Part shown: positions 1 to 10,392 of the stretch, one piece after another
How positions within the stretch are numbered: the first letter of the stretch is position 1
How the letters are laid out: the number at the start of each line of letters is the position of its first letter
Assembly: GCA_000231825.2 (NCBI GenBank)
Contig: JH720293.1
Location: 2,852,001 to 2,916,000, forward strand
Source: Tetrahymena elliotti 4EA
Lineage: Eukaryota > Ciliophora > Oligohymenophorea > Hymenostomatida > Tetrahymenidae
Length of the DNA: 64,000 nucleotides
Reading direction: 5' to 3'
The notes under the pieces: model-generated
Seen by the model: only the letters and a program-made list of their open reading frames with translations
Told to the model about the DNA's origin: nothing
Databases searched by the model: none
Made by a program: the position numbers and the translations under genes

Positions 1-1322
1 AATTCTGCTTAGTCAGCAGGATTAGGGAATCTTTTATTTTTTTGGTGGAATGAGTTGACAGCTCTTTATCCAACAAACCAAAGGTGATTTTGGTTATCAT
101 AGTTTTCAGTTTCGTTAGGCTTGGATAATTCATTTTCAATAGAATGGAAATCAATAAAATCTAAGCAGTTAATGTTATCAAGGAATACCTAAATATCTTC
201 TGTTTGATCAAAAACGAGATTTTTTGTATTTAATTCATTTAGAATTTTAACAAAGGTTTCACGATCAGCATTATGTTAAGTTTGATAAACATCTTTTAAT
301 TAGATATACCATTCGGTAGTAGACTTCATGTCTGGGATACGACGATCTACAGGGAGGAAGTTGTGGTTTTATTCACGGAATTTTTTAAGAGCAGCAACAA
401 GGGTCCAGAATTTCAAGTCATCAGTACTAGAGTGGTCAATTTTATTGCAATACTCGTGATCAAAAAGTACTTGTAAATTATCTGGAATCTAAGTGGCATC
501 TTTATGTGCCCAGTAAATCTTGGAAAGAGCTTCTTCGAAGTTTTCACGATCTTTAGCTTCAAGCCAATGCATTTAAGTTTCAATTGTTTTTTTGAATTCA
601 TTCTTTTCTTGAATAGAAGAAGGAGTATTACCATTATGAGATTCCTTCCAAGCATTTACAGCCTTAACTAAAATAACTACAAAAGGTACATGAGCAAGAG
701 GGTTCTTATCTTCATGAGTTGATAGATCTTGTAAATCAAACTTATCACAGAAGTTCTAGAGGAGCTAGAAGGGTTAACGGATACGAAGAGTCCAATCATA
801 GAAGTCTCTATCAGGTTTACTTTCAATAATGCAATGACGACCTGCTTATAGACGTAACTAGGCATAAAAACCATTGGTTTAGATTGCTAATAACTTGATA
901 TTGTGCTTATCACAAATTACTGATAACTTATGAAGTTCTTCATCAAGCAATTCGTTTGCAATTACACAAGTAAATTAACTAATGAAGTCTTCCTTAGCAG
1001 CTAATTCATCAACATTTTCATTAAGCCATTTACCATGAACATCTTCAGGGTTCATTTCTGTAAGATTTTCACAGACACTTTTAGCACGGGGTTAACCTAA
1101 ATGTTCAGGAGAGCAGAAAAAGTTGTTTCCTAAATCTCTTTCAGTTATCAATTAGTGATCTACGATTGTGATGTTACCACATCCTGGTAAAACCAAATTT
1201 TTAAGAGCTTCAACTCCTGCAGGTGCTGCTCCTAAGAGTAAAATCTTAGAATTAGCTAACTTTCTTTATCCTTAAGGACCCCAAAGACGGAGTTATCTGT
1301 CGTATTTATCTTTAGATGACAT
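1..1322 (-). CDS. NAE1: NEDD8-activating enzyme E1 regulatory subunit (NAE1/APP-BP1/ULA1), 3'-truncated
   Basis: This is the regulatory half of the heterodimeric E1 that adenylates NEDD8 and passes it towards cullin-modifying E2s. About 440 codons are visible without an intron, from the ATG at 1322 to the window edge; TAA/TAG are read as Gln. Residues 7-15 read YDRQLRLWG, the hallmark N-terminus of E1-like subunits. They are followed by a Rossmann-type stretch with LVLPGCGNITIVD and NNFF. Further on come VIESKPDR and, close to the edge, RAVNSFHQKNKRFP, which lines up with the human RAVDRFHKQQGRYP segment. It is assigned to NAE1 rather than SAE1 or UBA1 because of these segments and because no catalytic Cys region is seen. 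Roughly the last 85-100 residues lie outside the window. The divergent neighbour is a kinase, with about 770 bp between the two starts. Confidence 0.9.
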
Positions 1323-2091
1323 ATTTTAAGCTTTCCTATTATTTTATTATTCAAAAGATTGGTGAACTATCGCCTAGGCTATTCCTGGTTGATGTTTGAA
1401 AATATAAATTTTTTTTAATTATAATAAGAATTATACCAAATCTTTTTGTTCACTAAGCTTTTCTATTTTGATTGATTAAATAAAAATCTTATTTTCAATA
1501 TGATTTGATCAATAATTTTATTAATTTATAGGACTTTTTGATATTTAATTAACAAAACCAATCCCATACAGTTTTTCTTTCACTTCTAAAGGTCATTTTA
1601 GTGCCAATATATCTTTCTTTATTGCTTTCTCACTGTTCTATATTTATTTAATCTTTATGTCTAATAACAATACAATTTCATTATCTATTTATCCTACTCA
1701 ATTAAAACACCTTGCTTTTGATTCTTGATTGAATATTAATTAGAAGCAAGATTAAATCTTATAATATCTGATCGATCTGATCAAAAAAAGCAAAGTGAAG
1801 CCTCGACTAATATCTTTTCTGATTTTTACTGATTATTGGTCTTTAATACTATATTAAATAATTAAATTTTTTCTTTTTAGAAATAAAATTAGAATAAAAT
1901 AATTTTTTTTTTAAATTAAAAAATAAAAAATCAACATAGTGTTTTTGTTAAATTAAATCTTCTACTTATTTATTTATTTAATTATTTTTATTTAGTTTAT
2001 TTATTTATTGATTTAATATTAAAAAACCTTTTTATTGCTTAATTAATTTATTATTTACTATCAATAAGCCTATTAGCCTTTTTAAACATTA
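1323..2091. promoter_or_regulatory. Divergent intergenic region (NAE1 / kinase)
   Basis: About 770 bp of very AT-rich DNA between two divergent ATGs, so it should carry both promoters. I see T-tracts, A-tracts and TTTA/ATTT microrepeats near 1960-2010. No recognisable motif, RNA gene or ORF was found. Confidence 0.5.
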
Positions 2092-3491
2092 ATGGATACT
2101 AATTGCTAAGAAAAGAAAAAAATTGAAATAGATGATATTAAAATAGGAGAGTTGATAGGTATATTTTTTGAATATAATCATATAATTATTATTTAACTTT
2201 GAAGCTTCTACTCATGGAGATGGCACTAAAATATACAGGGCATACTATGATGATAAAGAATATGCTTTAAAAGTAATATTTTACTTAAATTATAATTTAG
2301 CTACTTGGTTTTAAGAAATTAATTACACATTTTTTTATTAGGCAGTTCTTAGAGATTCAATAGAAACTCATCTAGAACTGGAGCATCTTATGAATGAAAG
2401 AAACGCTCTTCGTGAATTATCACATCCTGGAATAAATAAAATGTGATTTAATACCAAGATGTCAAAAAAAAAAATTTTTTATTTTAAATTAGGATAGATA
2501 CAATTAAAGATGACCTACACCTCTACTTTTTATTGGAAATGGTTTATGGAATACCTCTACATAAATTACTATAAATGCATAGCAAATTAGATAAAGGATT
2601 TGTTTAGTTGATTGCAGTTTAGGTAAATAACAAATTTAAAATTAACTTTTAGTAGCCAAAACTGATATTTTATATATGATTTAGATTGTCAAGATTATTG
2701 AGTATATGCATTCTTAGGGTTACATTTACAGAGATTTAAAGGCTTCTAACATAATTGTAGATCAACATGGAAAAGTTACTTTGATTGATCTTGGATACAC
2801 AAAAAAAATATAAAATGAACTGTAATCAATTAAATATTTTTATCTTTTCTAAAATTAATTTTCATTTATTAGTACTAATTCTTTTTGTGGCACTATTCAT
2901 ATGATTGCACCTGAATTATATAATGATAACTTAGAGGATCAAGGCTATTCTTATGAAGTGGATATTTATTCAATAGGAATATTAATTTATGAGTTAACAA
3001 CTGGGTAGGCAAATATTCAAAAAAATATAAAATTATATTTATTTTAAAAATAAATATAGATCTGCTCCTTTTGGATATGAAGAATAAACATGCAAATAGA
3101 AGATACTTGCAGGAATGACTTAAGAAAATTTAAACAAAATAAAAGAAGATAAGAATCTGATAGATCTGATGACAGTCTTATTAGAAGTATTTAAAGAATT
3201 CATTTTGTATTAAAAAAATATTTGTTTTAATAAAAAAAGAAAGACCCTAAAAAGCGCCCTAAGATAAATAATATCTTAAGTCATCCTTACTTCTCAAATG
3301 TTGACCTAAAAAGTGTTGAGCTAATTATTAATAGATAAAATGAAAGCTTATCTTAAGATTAATTAAATATATTTCATATTTTTGAATATTAAGAAGATAT
3401 CAATGATTTTGGATTGCAAAAAGCTAAAGAATTAACCCAAGAAGAAAAAGAAGCTAATTAAAAACTAAATGATATCTTCTCATAGTTTTGA
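2092..3491 (+). CDS. AGC-family (PKA/PKG-like) Ser/Thr protein kinase with degenerate glycine loop
   Basis: The gene has eight exons: 2092-2158, 2205-2272, 2342-2442, 2493-2622, 2685-2821, 2873-3004, 3060-3186 and 3240-3491. The phases are consistent and total 337 residues ending at TGA. Visible kinase motifs are the ATP Lys in YALK (K45), YRDLKASN with catalytic D139, DLG in place of DFG (D157), the T-loop TNSFCGT with T169, and APE at 180-182. GSAPFGYEE and a C-terminal AGC-like tail after ILSHPYFSNVD follow. The YRDLK form and FCGT favour the AGC group. The P-loop reads ASTHGDGTKIYRA and lacks the usual GxGxFG pattern. No cyclic-nucleotide-binding domain precedes the catalytic domain, so this resembles a stand-alone catalytic subunit. 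The substrate cannot be inferred. Confidence 0.88.
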
Positions 3492-3985
3492 AATAATTAC
3501 TCCTCACTATTAAATGAAAAATTTATTTAAATTAAAAGTTATTTTAATTAGACTTTTTAGTTAAAATATATAATAAACCTTATTTACTATTTCAATGTAC
3601 AAATTAAAAAAAATTGTTGTGAATTTATAATATAAATAATTTAGCTTTTTGATTGATTTATATTAATATTTACAATTTAGTTCATCTTTCTTAAAAATAT
3701 AATTTGAGTGTAAACAAATGTCATTCGTCTCTTTAATATTAAAGTAAAGATATTATCAATAAGATTAATGTTTTTTTAAAAAAATACAAACCTAATTATT
3801 AATTTGTTCACTCAAAAATTTTAAAGTTTTGCTTAAGATTTGAGCAGTCATTTAAAAAATATCTTTATAAAATATTTTGATTATAAATTTCTAAGAATCT
3901 AAGGATTGAAAAAAAGTAAATAGATACAAGTAAATAATTTTAAATAAATTTAAAAAACAGGAAAGAAAAATAGTAAAATTATTTA
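3492..3985. other. Convergent intergenic spacer
   Basis: About 490 bp between two converging gene 3' ends. It is AT-rich and contains only what would be 3' UTRs. No ORF, RNA or repeat was recognised. Confidence 0.5.
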
Positions 3986-4921
3986 TCAGTTATCTAATGT
4001 AGATTGAGTAGTTATGTTACTCTCTTACTCTAATTATTTTTATTTTTTCTCTTTTCTGATGTATTTAATTCCGATCTGAATCGCATATTTCGAAGGGTCA
4101 TTGTCATTCAAATAAATTTTACTAAAGCAGAGTCTATTAATTTCAGACATTTAAATTTTTTTGTCCACTAGAAGGTTAATTACTTCATCTACAGCTTCAT
4201 CATAAGTTAAAGAAATCTTTCCTCTAACTTTATCAAAAGCTCCAAACCCAAGGAAGGTAACAAAGCCATCCCAATTTTCTTTGAGAGTGTAGACAAGTCT
4301 GTTGCAAAGTATATCTTCAATTATATTAAAACTGGCAAAAAAATATTTATATTTGTTGATTTCTTTACTTATAGGTGTGAATTCAGTTAGTTTTACTTCA
4401 CATTCAATATTTAATTCATATTGTTTAGTCATTTGATTCAAAAATTTTTTTTTTTGCAAGAAAAGCTCTTAAAATGTGCCATTGAATTCCAAGATATCTT
4501 CTCCTTACCAGATGAATTTTTCAATTTCTACATTCTTTCTGATTTTTGAAAAAATTATTCTAACTTTTTCAGTTTTATCAGTTAGTTTGACATCATTAAT
4601 TGTAACTGGGAATCCCTATACAAAGTCGTGATAGAGTGTGATAGAAATTTTAGCAGAATTTTATTTCAAATTTTTAGCTGTAGTGTTCATTCCTCTATAA
4701 ATGTAATGAGTTTGATTATAGCCACAGTAAAGATCTAACTCTATTTTTCCATATTTTCTCATGAGATAATCATCAGAGATGAGGGCTTTGTTCTAAATCA
4801 ATACTCCCAATTTATCTATATAGTACTCGTATCCATCTTTATCAAAGTAAGAATAATTTTGTTAAGGTTTACTAATTGACTAATATTTGGTTAAATTTAT
4901 TTATTTATTTTATTTCATCAT
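3986..4921 (-). CDS. Unknown 311-residue protein
   Basis: A single open frame runs from an ATG pair at 4921/4918 to TGA at 3986. It has several in-frame TAA/TAG (Gln) codons, which explains why standard-code reading shows only a 102-residue piece. The start is the outermost ATG. The product is mixed alpha/beta in look and shows no signal peptide and no convincing membrane segment. Segments include FDKDGYEYYIDKLG near the N-terminus, ISITLYHDFVQGFPVTIND in the middle, and KENWDGFVTFLGFGAFDK towards the C-terminus. I recognise no family. The tail is basic and Gln-rich. It converges with the kinase and diverges from the next gene. A ciliate-restricted protein is the simplest guess. The open frame itself is well supported by length and composition. 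Confidence 0.7.
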
Positions 4922-5762
4922 TTCAATAATATTTAGTGAGTGTTTCTTTTTTATATTTATGTTTGAGAATTTTTAGAACCATTTTGTTGAGTATTTAAAG
5001 TAAAAAAATAACTTATAAAGTGTCTCTATTATTTTAAGCATTTAATGAAACTATAAAAAATACTAAAATAAAATATTGTGTCTAAGTATCATGCATTATA
5101 ATATCTAGAAGCAATAATAGCTGTAGCAGCTACTAATTTCAAAAATTTCAATATTCTAAATTTCTAGAAATTAGAATATAAAAGTATTGAATTGATTTTT
5201 ATTTGATTTTTTACCTTTCATTAATATTGTTTTAAGAAATCAAAGTGAATACATTTTGAAATGTATTAAATTATTATCTCATTAAACTTCAAAAATTGCA
5301 TTACTTATTTAAATTCTATGAAAAAAAATGGAAATAAAATAGCAGAAATTGTCTTTTAAATTTCATATTTAAATGTTCAAAATTTTTGAGATCATATATA
5401 TTAGTAGTCAAAATAATATGAAAAGTGTCTAATAAAATAACTAAATAAATTCTAAATTTAAGAATTTAAAAAATTTTTTAAATTAATTTTTTTATGAATT
5501 ATTTAATAAAAATTTATATATTTTGATGTCTTTCTAATTTAATCTTAAAAAATAAATATTTAATAAATTTTTAAATTAAATTCTTTTGTTTGATGATACG
5601 ATAAAAGTTAATGAATTGTATTTAAAATATCTTTAAAGAAAAATCTAATAAAACAATTAAAATAATAGAAATTAAAGAAAATAATTTATTTAATATTTCA
5701 ACTCTTAATTCTACCTATATGATCAATTTATTTTTATATATTTAATTAGTCCATCAAAAACT
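4922..5762. promoter_or_regulatory. Divergent intergenic region
   Basis: About 840 bp of AT-rich DNA upstream of both flanking genes. It holds a near-perfect palindrome at 5151-5179. Otherwise only A/T tracts are seen. Confidence 0.4.
5151..5179. repeat. Near-perfect 29-bp palindrome
   Basis: The two arms, ATATTCTAAATTTC and GAAATTAGAATAT, are reverse complements apart from one missing T, with TA at the centre. In such AT-rich DNA it may be chance. It could also form a hairpin or bind a dimeric factor. Confidence 0.35.
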
Positions 5763-8700
5763 ATGTTTTAATAAAAAATAGTTGAATTGTTTGAGTTTCT
5801 ATTCGTTTTTTAATAATATTTTTGGAATTGACTGAAGGATATTTGGAATTTAATCAATTTTTGAAAATAACAGTATTTTTATAATAACTTAGAATTAATT
5901 GCTGAATTATTAATTATTAATAGTAAAAATAGTATATCAATGTTTGGAACTCCTAAACATTAAACCAGTTACAAATAAAAAAAGACTACAACGAAATAGA
6001 TTGATGAGCAGTCAATCTCATCTAATGAATAGCTCTTGATCAACTCTAATTCGAAATTGGTTGATATTACAAATGTGCTAGAATATAACTATAAATCTTT
6101 TATCAAAGTTATGTATGAAGTTTATAAATATGAAAAAGATCCAGATCTTTAGAATAGGCAATTCCAAATAATAAAAAAATCATCTTCATAAGATAATGAT
6201 GATAAGATAGACTTAAACAAAGATTATTTTAAGGAATTTGAAGAGTAATTTATATTGAAATAAATTCAAATTATGTAGAAATTTAATATAAATCACTAAA
6301 TATTATTAAAATAGAGAGATATTAGCTTTTATACTCATAGCAACATTCGATGAGCATCACAATTTTTTCATAAAATTCTACAGTTATTTTGATGAAGATT
6401 AAAATTTTAAATTAGAAAAAGATGAAACAGAAAAAATTTTAAAGTAAAAAGATTGAAAAAAATGAAAAATATATTTTTTTATTCTATTCAATATTAGCTT
6501 TATGGCATTAGAGACTTAAATGGGAAAGGATAAGGTTGAGTATTTAATTGAATAGCTTTTGAAATAAATTAAGAATGAAAGTGACACTTTTCAGTTGAAA
6601 TTACTCCAAAAATAATTACCGAATTAGCTATCTTAAGAGCTCAAAGACAAGTTTTTTAAATTATATGTTAGTTCTAACTCCAGTAATTAGGATAATAAAT
6701 GTTTAGATTTGAAGGTGAAATACTTTTTTTTATTTATTTACTTATTTTATCATTTTTTGTTAAAACTCATAGAAATTCTTTGGTGTCTTACTTGGATTTT
6801 CTTTCTAATTTACTAGAAAAAGAATTTAAAATAGAATTTTTGAATGGGATGTAAGATTTTATCTATCATATTTAAGTATATGTTTTTATTTTATATTTTT
6901 GCAAAAGAAAATAAGGGGTATTGACAATATTTAAGGATTTAAAACTCAGATTACTGGAATGATGACTCTATCTTATGCACTTAAAAGAGTAACTGGGTTA
7001 GATTACCTGAACAAGTTAGATAGAAATTCAAAGTAAGTATCATATAGGCACATAGAATAAATACTTTAAGCTTATAAAAATGCAAATAATGAGATTGAAC
7101 TTTAAACTATCTAAAGAGTACTTTCTGATATTGAAAAATATATGAAGGTAGATCCTTAGACAAAAGTTGAGTTTAAAAAAATAAAAATGTATAAACTTAT
7201 CGATTACGTAAGTATGAGAATAGCCTTTCATAAATGTTGTCAATAAATAACGAATGATAAAAGTTCTAATAAATTTAACTTTACAGAGGTAAAACAAAAC
7301 TCATTTATTTTAAGAAAAATATTTCATTAAATATTCTATTTGAAATAGGAAATTATATTATGGAATAGTTGTAATGCAAAGAACATGCTGAAATAGAATA
7401 AAGTAGAAACGAGTGTTCTTAAATTTTTGGAAAAAAATTAGACATAAAATGAATTAGATTTTGATATACATTATACCTTAAATGAATACTTAAAATAAAA
7501 GTTTTCAAATTTACAAAGAAGTGTAATTATTTATTATTTAATTCATGATTATTTATTTATAAAGTTAATTTTTTATTTTAGAGCAGAGAAAGAATTATAG
7601 ATAACATTGTATCTCAGAATCCAAAGCAGTTTTAAATACCATCACTAGTATATAAAGAATTAATTTATGAGGCTTAGTATAAAATTAAATTCTATATCAT
7701 GAAAGTCGTAAGAAAAAATCATACTTTTTTATTTATTTTCTATTAATAAATTTATCATTAAAAATCTTAACAGTTTTCAGGATTTGGAAATAAGATATCC
7801 GAATAGATTTAGACTGATTTCTTGAAATAAAGATAGGCTTTAAAATGGACTGTTTAATTAGAAAGCAATCAACAGATATTTGCTCCTCCTAAATAATAAA
7901 ACTCTACTTTTAAAGGTTCTAAATTTCAATAACAGGCTCTATAGTAAAAAATGAAAGAGGGTTAGATGGCTGATGAAGATGAAGATTAAAATAGTTAAAA
8001 AGATGTAGAATAAAGCAGTGAGATACAGAGATCAAAAATAAAATTCTAAGAGAGATAAAGCACAATAAATCTTTAACAACAATCAGGGAGTTATATTTAA
8101 TCAGGTATTTATGGATTAAATTATATTACTAATTAATTAAACATATTATAAAAAATCATCAGATAAAAGAGGTTTGTCAAGTATTTAGTTTTAAAATCAT
8201 TCAAATAGAGGAGGAGATATTCTAAATGCTTGCTTTATGATGGAAGTAAGAATATAAATAAAAATATGTATTGGCCTTTAAATTAAAAATAATATTACTT
8301 TCTATTTTAGGGATTGCTTGAAAAAGTTTAATACATGAAAAAAGATGAAATAAAGAAACTTAAGAAGCAAAATATTCAGGGTAAAGTAAATACTAGTGAT
8401 GATTATGATGAGCATAGAAAATCAGAAGAAAGAAATTCAATGAAAATTCCTTCTACATCAAATATTTAGTAAAAAGGATTACCCACTAGTGGTTCTGTTC
8501 TACCCAAATCCAGTTTTACTTAATAAAGAGGCTCATAGCAAACTATTGGTTCGAGACTCTATGGAAATACTTATAATAAATAGTATGAATCTCCTATTAT
8601 ATTAGAAGATTTAAGAAGGATATAACCTGATGATTATTAGGACGATATCTTAGATTAAATTTCAGTTATTGATAATGATTAAATAGATAAATAGGAATTA

Positions 8701-9105
8701 ATGAATAATAGTGTGATTGCTCTTATGATGATGAATAATTAAAAGTACCAAAGAAGAACAGAGTATTAAAATCGCTTTCCTATGAATTAAAATGGATCTC
8801 AAGACTAAATTTTAGAAGATAAGGATGATTTTTAGATTAAGAAAGCCAGTAGTTTTAAGAAATCCATATTAATTTAATCTAATTTCAATTAAAGCTAAAA
8901 TATATAAACAGATTTATTTCAACCAAAAATTAACAAAGATGTATTTGTAGAAGTCAGAAGATAATAAGCAATTGATAGGCTCTCCTACTATTAATAATTA
9001 TAAAAGTAATAATAAGAAAATAATCTTAAAGAAAATCCTCAATAACAAAAAGAAAAGAATTCTTCCGCTACTGATCGTACTTGCTCTAATTGTAGCATAT
9101 TTTGA
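5763..9105 (+). CDS. Unknown multi-exon protein, helical N-terminal half and Gln/Ser-rich C-terminal half
   Basis: From the ATG at 5940 the frame reads MFGTPKHQTSYKQKKTTTKQ and continues through about eight introns to TGA at 9103-9105. Phases could be made consistent, for example with introns beginning near 6719, 7287, 7707 and 8104. A better start may be the ATG at 5763: a 42-nt exon (MFQQKIVELFEFLF) followed by a 69-nt GT...CAG intron joins in frame to YFYNNLELIAELLIINS upstream of 5940. The first half is rich in amphipathic helices, such as KVEYLIEQLLKQIKNESD and RHIEQILQAYKNANNEIELQ, and may be a helical-repeat fold. The second half is low-complexity Gln/Asn/Ser and ends in TCSNCSIF. I do not recognise the family. 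Exact exon borders are uncertain, but the overall gene is clear. Confidence 0.65.
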
Positions 9106-9735
9106 TGTTTAATATGACATAATAATTCTAATTCACTTCAATTATTTTTATTTGCTTTTAAAAAATTAATTTAAATTTTTCAATCAATTTCTTTGTTTAT
9201 TTTGTTTATATGAATTTATTAGTTACTTTTTCAACCTAAAAAACAAATTCTTAAAATATTTTTAAATTAATTTTAATAATATCATTCTAATAAACTTATT
9301 TATTTGATTTATTTAAAACAAATCAAAAACTTCTTTCAATTTACATAATTAATAGATTTATTCTAATTTATTTTTATTGATTATATTTTCACATTTATAC
9401 TGAGATTTAAGAAGATATTTATTAATATCTCAACACAGTTATTTAATCAAAACAAAAAATAGAAAATTCTATTGCAAATTATTTTTTAGTTAACCAAATG
9501 AATCAAGAATATAAACCTTATAAATTATATCTGTTTCTACAAATTTTCATATAAATCTTTATTAAGATTCTATAGATTGTTCTAATCTTATTTGCATTAT
9601 TTATTTGATCGAATCATTATTAAAAATCTAAATGAATCAATCATATTTACTATTTCTCCTGATAATTTATTTGCAAAATATAAAATATATAATTCAAACA
9701 CATAATACTTAACACTTCTTTCATATTAATATCAC
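9106..9735. other. Convergent intergenic spacer
   Basis: About 630 bp of AT-rich DNA between the 3' ends of two genes. No coding potential or RNA gene was recognised. Confidence 0.45.
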
Positions 9736-9951
9736 TCAATATACAAGACTTTTAACTTTCTCTATTTTAAGAAGCTATTTACATAACCAATAAGATAAGA
9801 AATGTCCTACTCCAACACTTAATCCAATAATAAATGGGTTAAAAAACCATAATTTCATATAGTTTAAAAATGTTGGTCTTATTTCTACATTTTCACTGTT
9901 TCCAGATCTTTAATCGAATTTTCTTTCATTAGAATCAGATTCCTTTCTCAT
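9736..9951 (-). CDS. Small (71 aa) putative tail-anchored membrane protein
   Basis: The frame is ATG at 9951 to TGA at 9736, 72 codons with three in-frame TAA/TAG, so it is invisible in the standard code. The product begins MRKESDSNERKFDQ (charged, cytosolic-looking). It then has RPTFLNYMKLWFFNPFIIGL followed by SVGVGHFLSYWLCKQLLK, which is one hydrophobic span with a short basic tail. Charged N-terminus, one C-proximal helix with Pro/Gly and a short tail are features of small mitochondrial outer-membrane (TOM-type) or other tail-anchored proteins, but no family signature is certain. The stand-alone frame is preserved in a region otherwise lacking coding-like sequence. It could also be a chance ORF. 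Confidence 0.5.
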
Positions 9952-10392
9952 ATTGAATGCTAGATTTTAAATTATATTTAAACTTAAATACTATTTTTCT
10001 AAACAAGTATTGAAATTAAAATTTCTTTATAAAAAAATATTCTTCTTTCTGATATATAATACAAATAATTAAATTAATTAAATTCACACAATGAAAGAAT
10101 GATTTCTAAAAAAATGTAGAATATGAATCTTCGATAGATTTTAATTGCGTTTGAAGAAAAGATGTTTACAAAAATAGAATATGCTTATATAGAATATAAT
10201 GAAATTAATAATATATGATTTTTTATTATAATCAAAAAAAATTCCTTTATCAATAAAAATAAAGATGAAAATATTAAATAGTAATTTCTTTATTAATTAA
10301 AATGCATTTATTTGTGCATTTACTCTATCTAATTCACCAAACATGTTGGAGTTAATTTTTTTATTAAAAATTAACAATTAAAGATTTCAAAA
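9952..10392. other. Intergenic spacer
   Basis: About 440 bp of AT-rich DNA upstream of the small gene and downstream of the TPR gene. Nothing else is seen. Confidence 0.4.

Noticed and set aside
6243..6352. Alternative acceptor sites (TTAG, CATAG) inside the first long intron of the 5763-9105 gene
   Set aside because: Each leads directly into TGA; the acceptor CTACAG at about 6352 keeps the frame open.
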